From the NCBI RefSeq assembly GCF_028372415.1, contig NC_092872.1:10298001-10362000 (forward strand): a stretch of 64,000 nt of DNA. Direction: 5' to 3'. This stretch comes from Notamacropus eugenii (taxonomy: Eukaryota > Chordata > Mammalia > Diprotodontia > Macropodidae). Below, piece after piece: positions 63,560 to 64,000 of the stretch. The notes under the pieces were generated by a model. The model searched no databases, was not told where the DNA came from, and saw only the letters and a list, made by a program, of their open reading frames with translations. Both the position numbers and the translations under genes were made by a program. How positions within the stretch are numbered: the first letter of the stretch is position 1; each line of letters begins with the position of its first letter.

Positions 63560-63990
63560 TATAAAGCTGTTTTGAGGATTAATAGAAAATTTATACAAAG
63601 GGCTTTATAATATCCTTTTTGTGGGGGGGGGGGTCCTGAGCTCCTGGTAATGAAATTCCTGCAGCCCCTCCTCCCACTGTTGATGACTCTCTGTAACTTG
63701 TAGGGTGAGAGAGTTGTCTGGGCTACTAAGAACTTGTAACTCAGGGTCACACAGTCAGGATGTGTCTGTGTCTGAGGTGGGGCTCGAACTCAGGTCATCC
63801 CTACTCTATACCTTACTGCCTCTAAGAAGCCATCAAGTCCACTTAACAGATGAGGAAACTGAGGCAAAGAACATTTAAGTGGCTTGCTCATGGTCACACA
63901 ACTAATAAGTGTCAGAGGTGGGGTTTGACCTCAGGGACCTCCTGATTCCCAGTCTGGTGCTACATGTATTACCCCGTGATGCCTAACAAT
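63560..63990 (-). repeat. MIR pieces, antisense, with a poly-G run
   Basis: A G run lies at 63620-63633. 63720-63830 ('gtaactcagggtcacacag') and 63830-63990 ('cttaacagatgaggaaactg', 'gcttgctcatggtcacacaa') are antisense MIRs. Confidence 0.7.
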
Positions 63991-64000
63991 AGCAATTATA

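Larger units (their letters stand above)
47725..64000 (+). other. WNT9A: WNT9A intron 1 (5' part, continues past window)
   Basis: No downstream exon was found: nothing resembling the next WNT9A segment (a LTG..PLTILP start or the CQFQFR Wnt motif) appears in the three plus frames. The intron is at least 16.3 kb and dominated by old SINEs and CR1/L3 relics, with a CpG-rich first 600 bp. Confidence 0.8.

Overview
The window looks like marsupial nuclear DNA. The evidence is the repeats: many CORE-SINE/MIR-type and tRNA-headed SINEs in the marsupial style (head 'ggcagctaggtggcacagtgg', tail 'ggcaaaccactccagtatctttgcc'), L1 and half-L1 (HAL1-like) elements, and CR1/L3 LINE remnants. I cannot separate an American opossum from an Australian marsupial by reading alone.

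The only host gene I can support is WNT9A, on the + strand. Its first coding exon is at 47627-47724. It encodes a secretory signal peptide ending in LRPSAAYF, closely matching the start of mammalian WNT9A, and stops at a GT splice donor in phase 2. It lies in a CpG island (about 46.6-48.3 kb) with a TATA-like box 87 bp before the ATG. A short out-of-frame upstream ORF overlaps the start codon. Everything right of 47724 is intron 1; exon 2 is not in the window. In human, WNT9A and WNT3A are divergent neighbours, so the left 47 kb is probably WNT3A-WNT9A intergenic DNA. No WNT3A exon was seen.

Layout. 0-3.5 kb: old SINE/LINE pieces. 3.5-18.5 kb: a nested stack. A degenerate minus-strand L1 (3' UTR, dead ORF2, ORF1 tail) is split by two plus-strand ORF2-less L1 derivatives (HAL1-like, A and B). 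A third, minus-strand copy (C) sits in neighbouring unassigned DNA. All three have target-site duplications; C seems to carry a 3' transduction and keeps a 223-codon ORF1. 18.5-24 kb: plus-strand L1 fragments and SINEs. 24-33 kb: MIRs, microsatellites, CR1/L3, an L1 ORF2 piece. 33-46 kb: L2/MIR-like repeats, microsatellites, an inverted repeat, and single-copy stretches that may be regulatory. 46.6-48.3 kb: WNT9A promoter and exon 1. 48.3-64 kb: intron 1, mostly MIR/SINE/CR1 relics.

Three local, near-identical duplications (81 bp inverted at 33.5 kb, about 70 bp inverted at 52.8/53.7 kb, 383 bp direct at 57.2/58.4 kb) do not look like retrotransposition. They look like templated, replication-based insertions. 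I found no tRNA, rRNA or CRISPR feature and no evidence of a novel multi-gene system.
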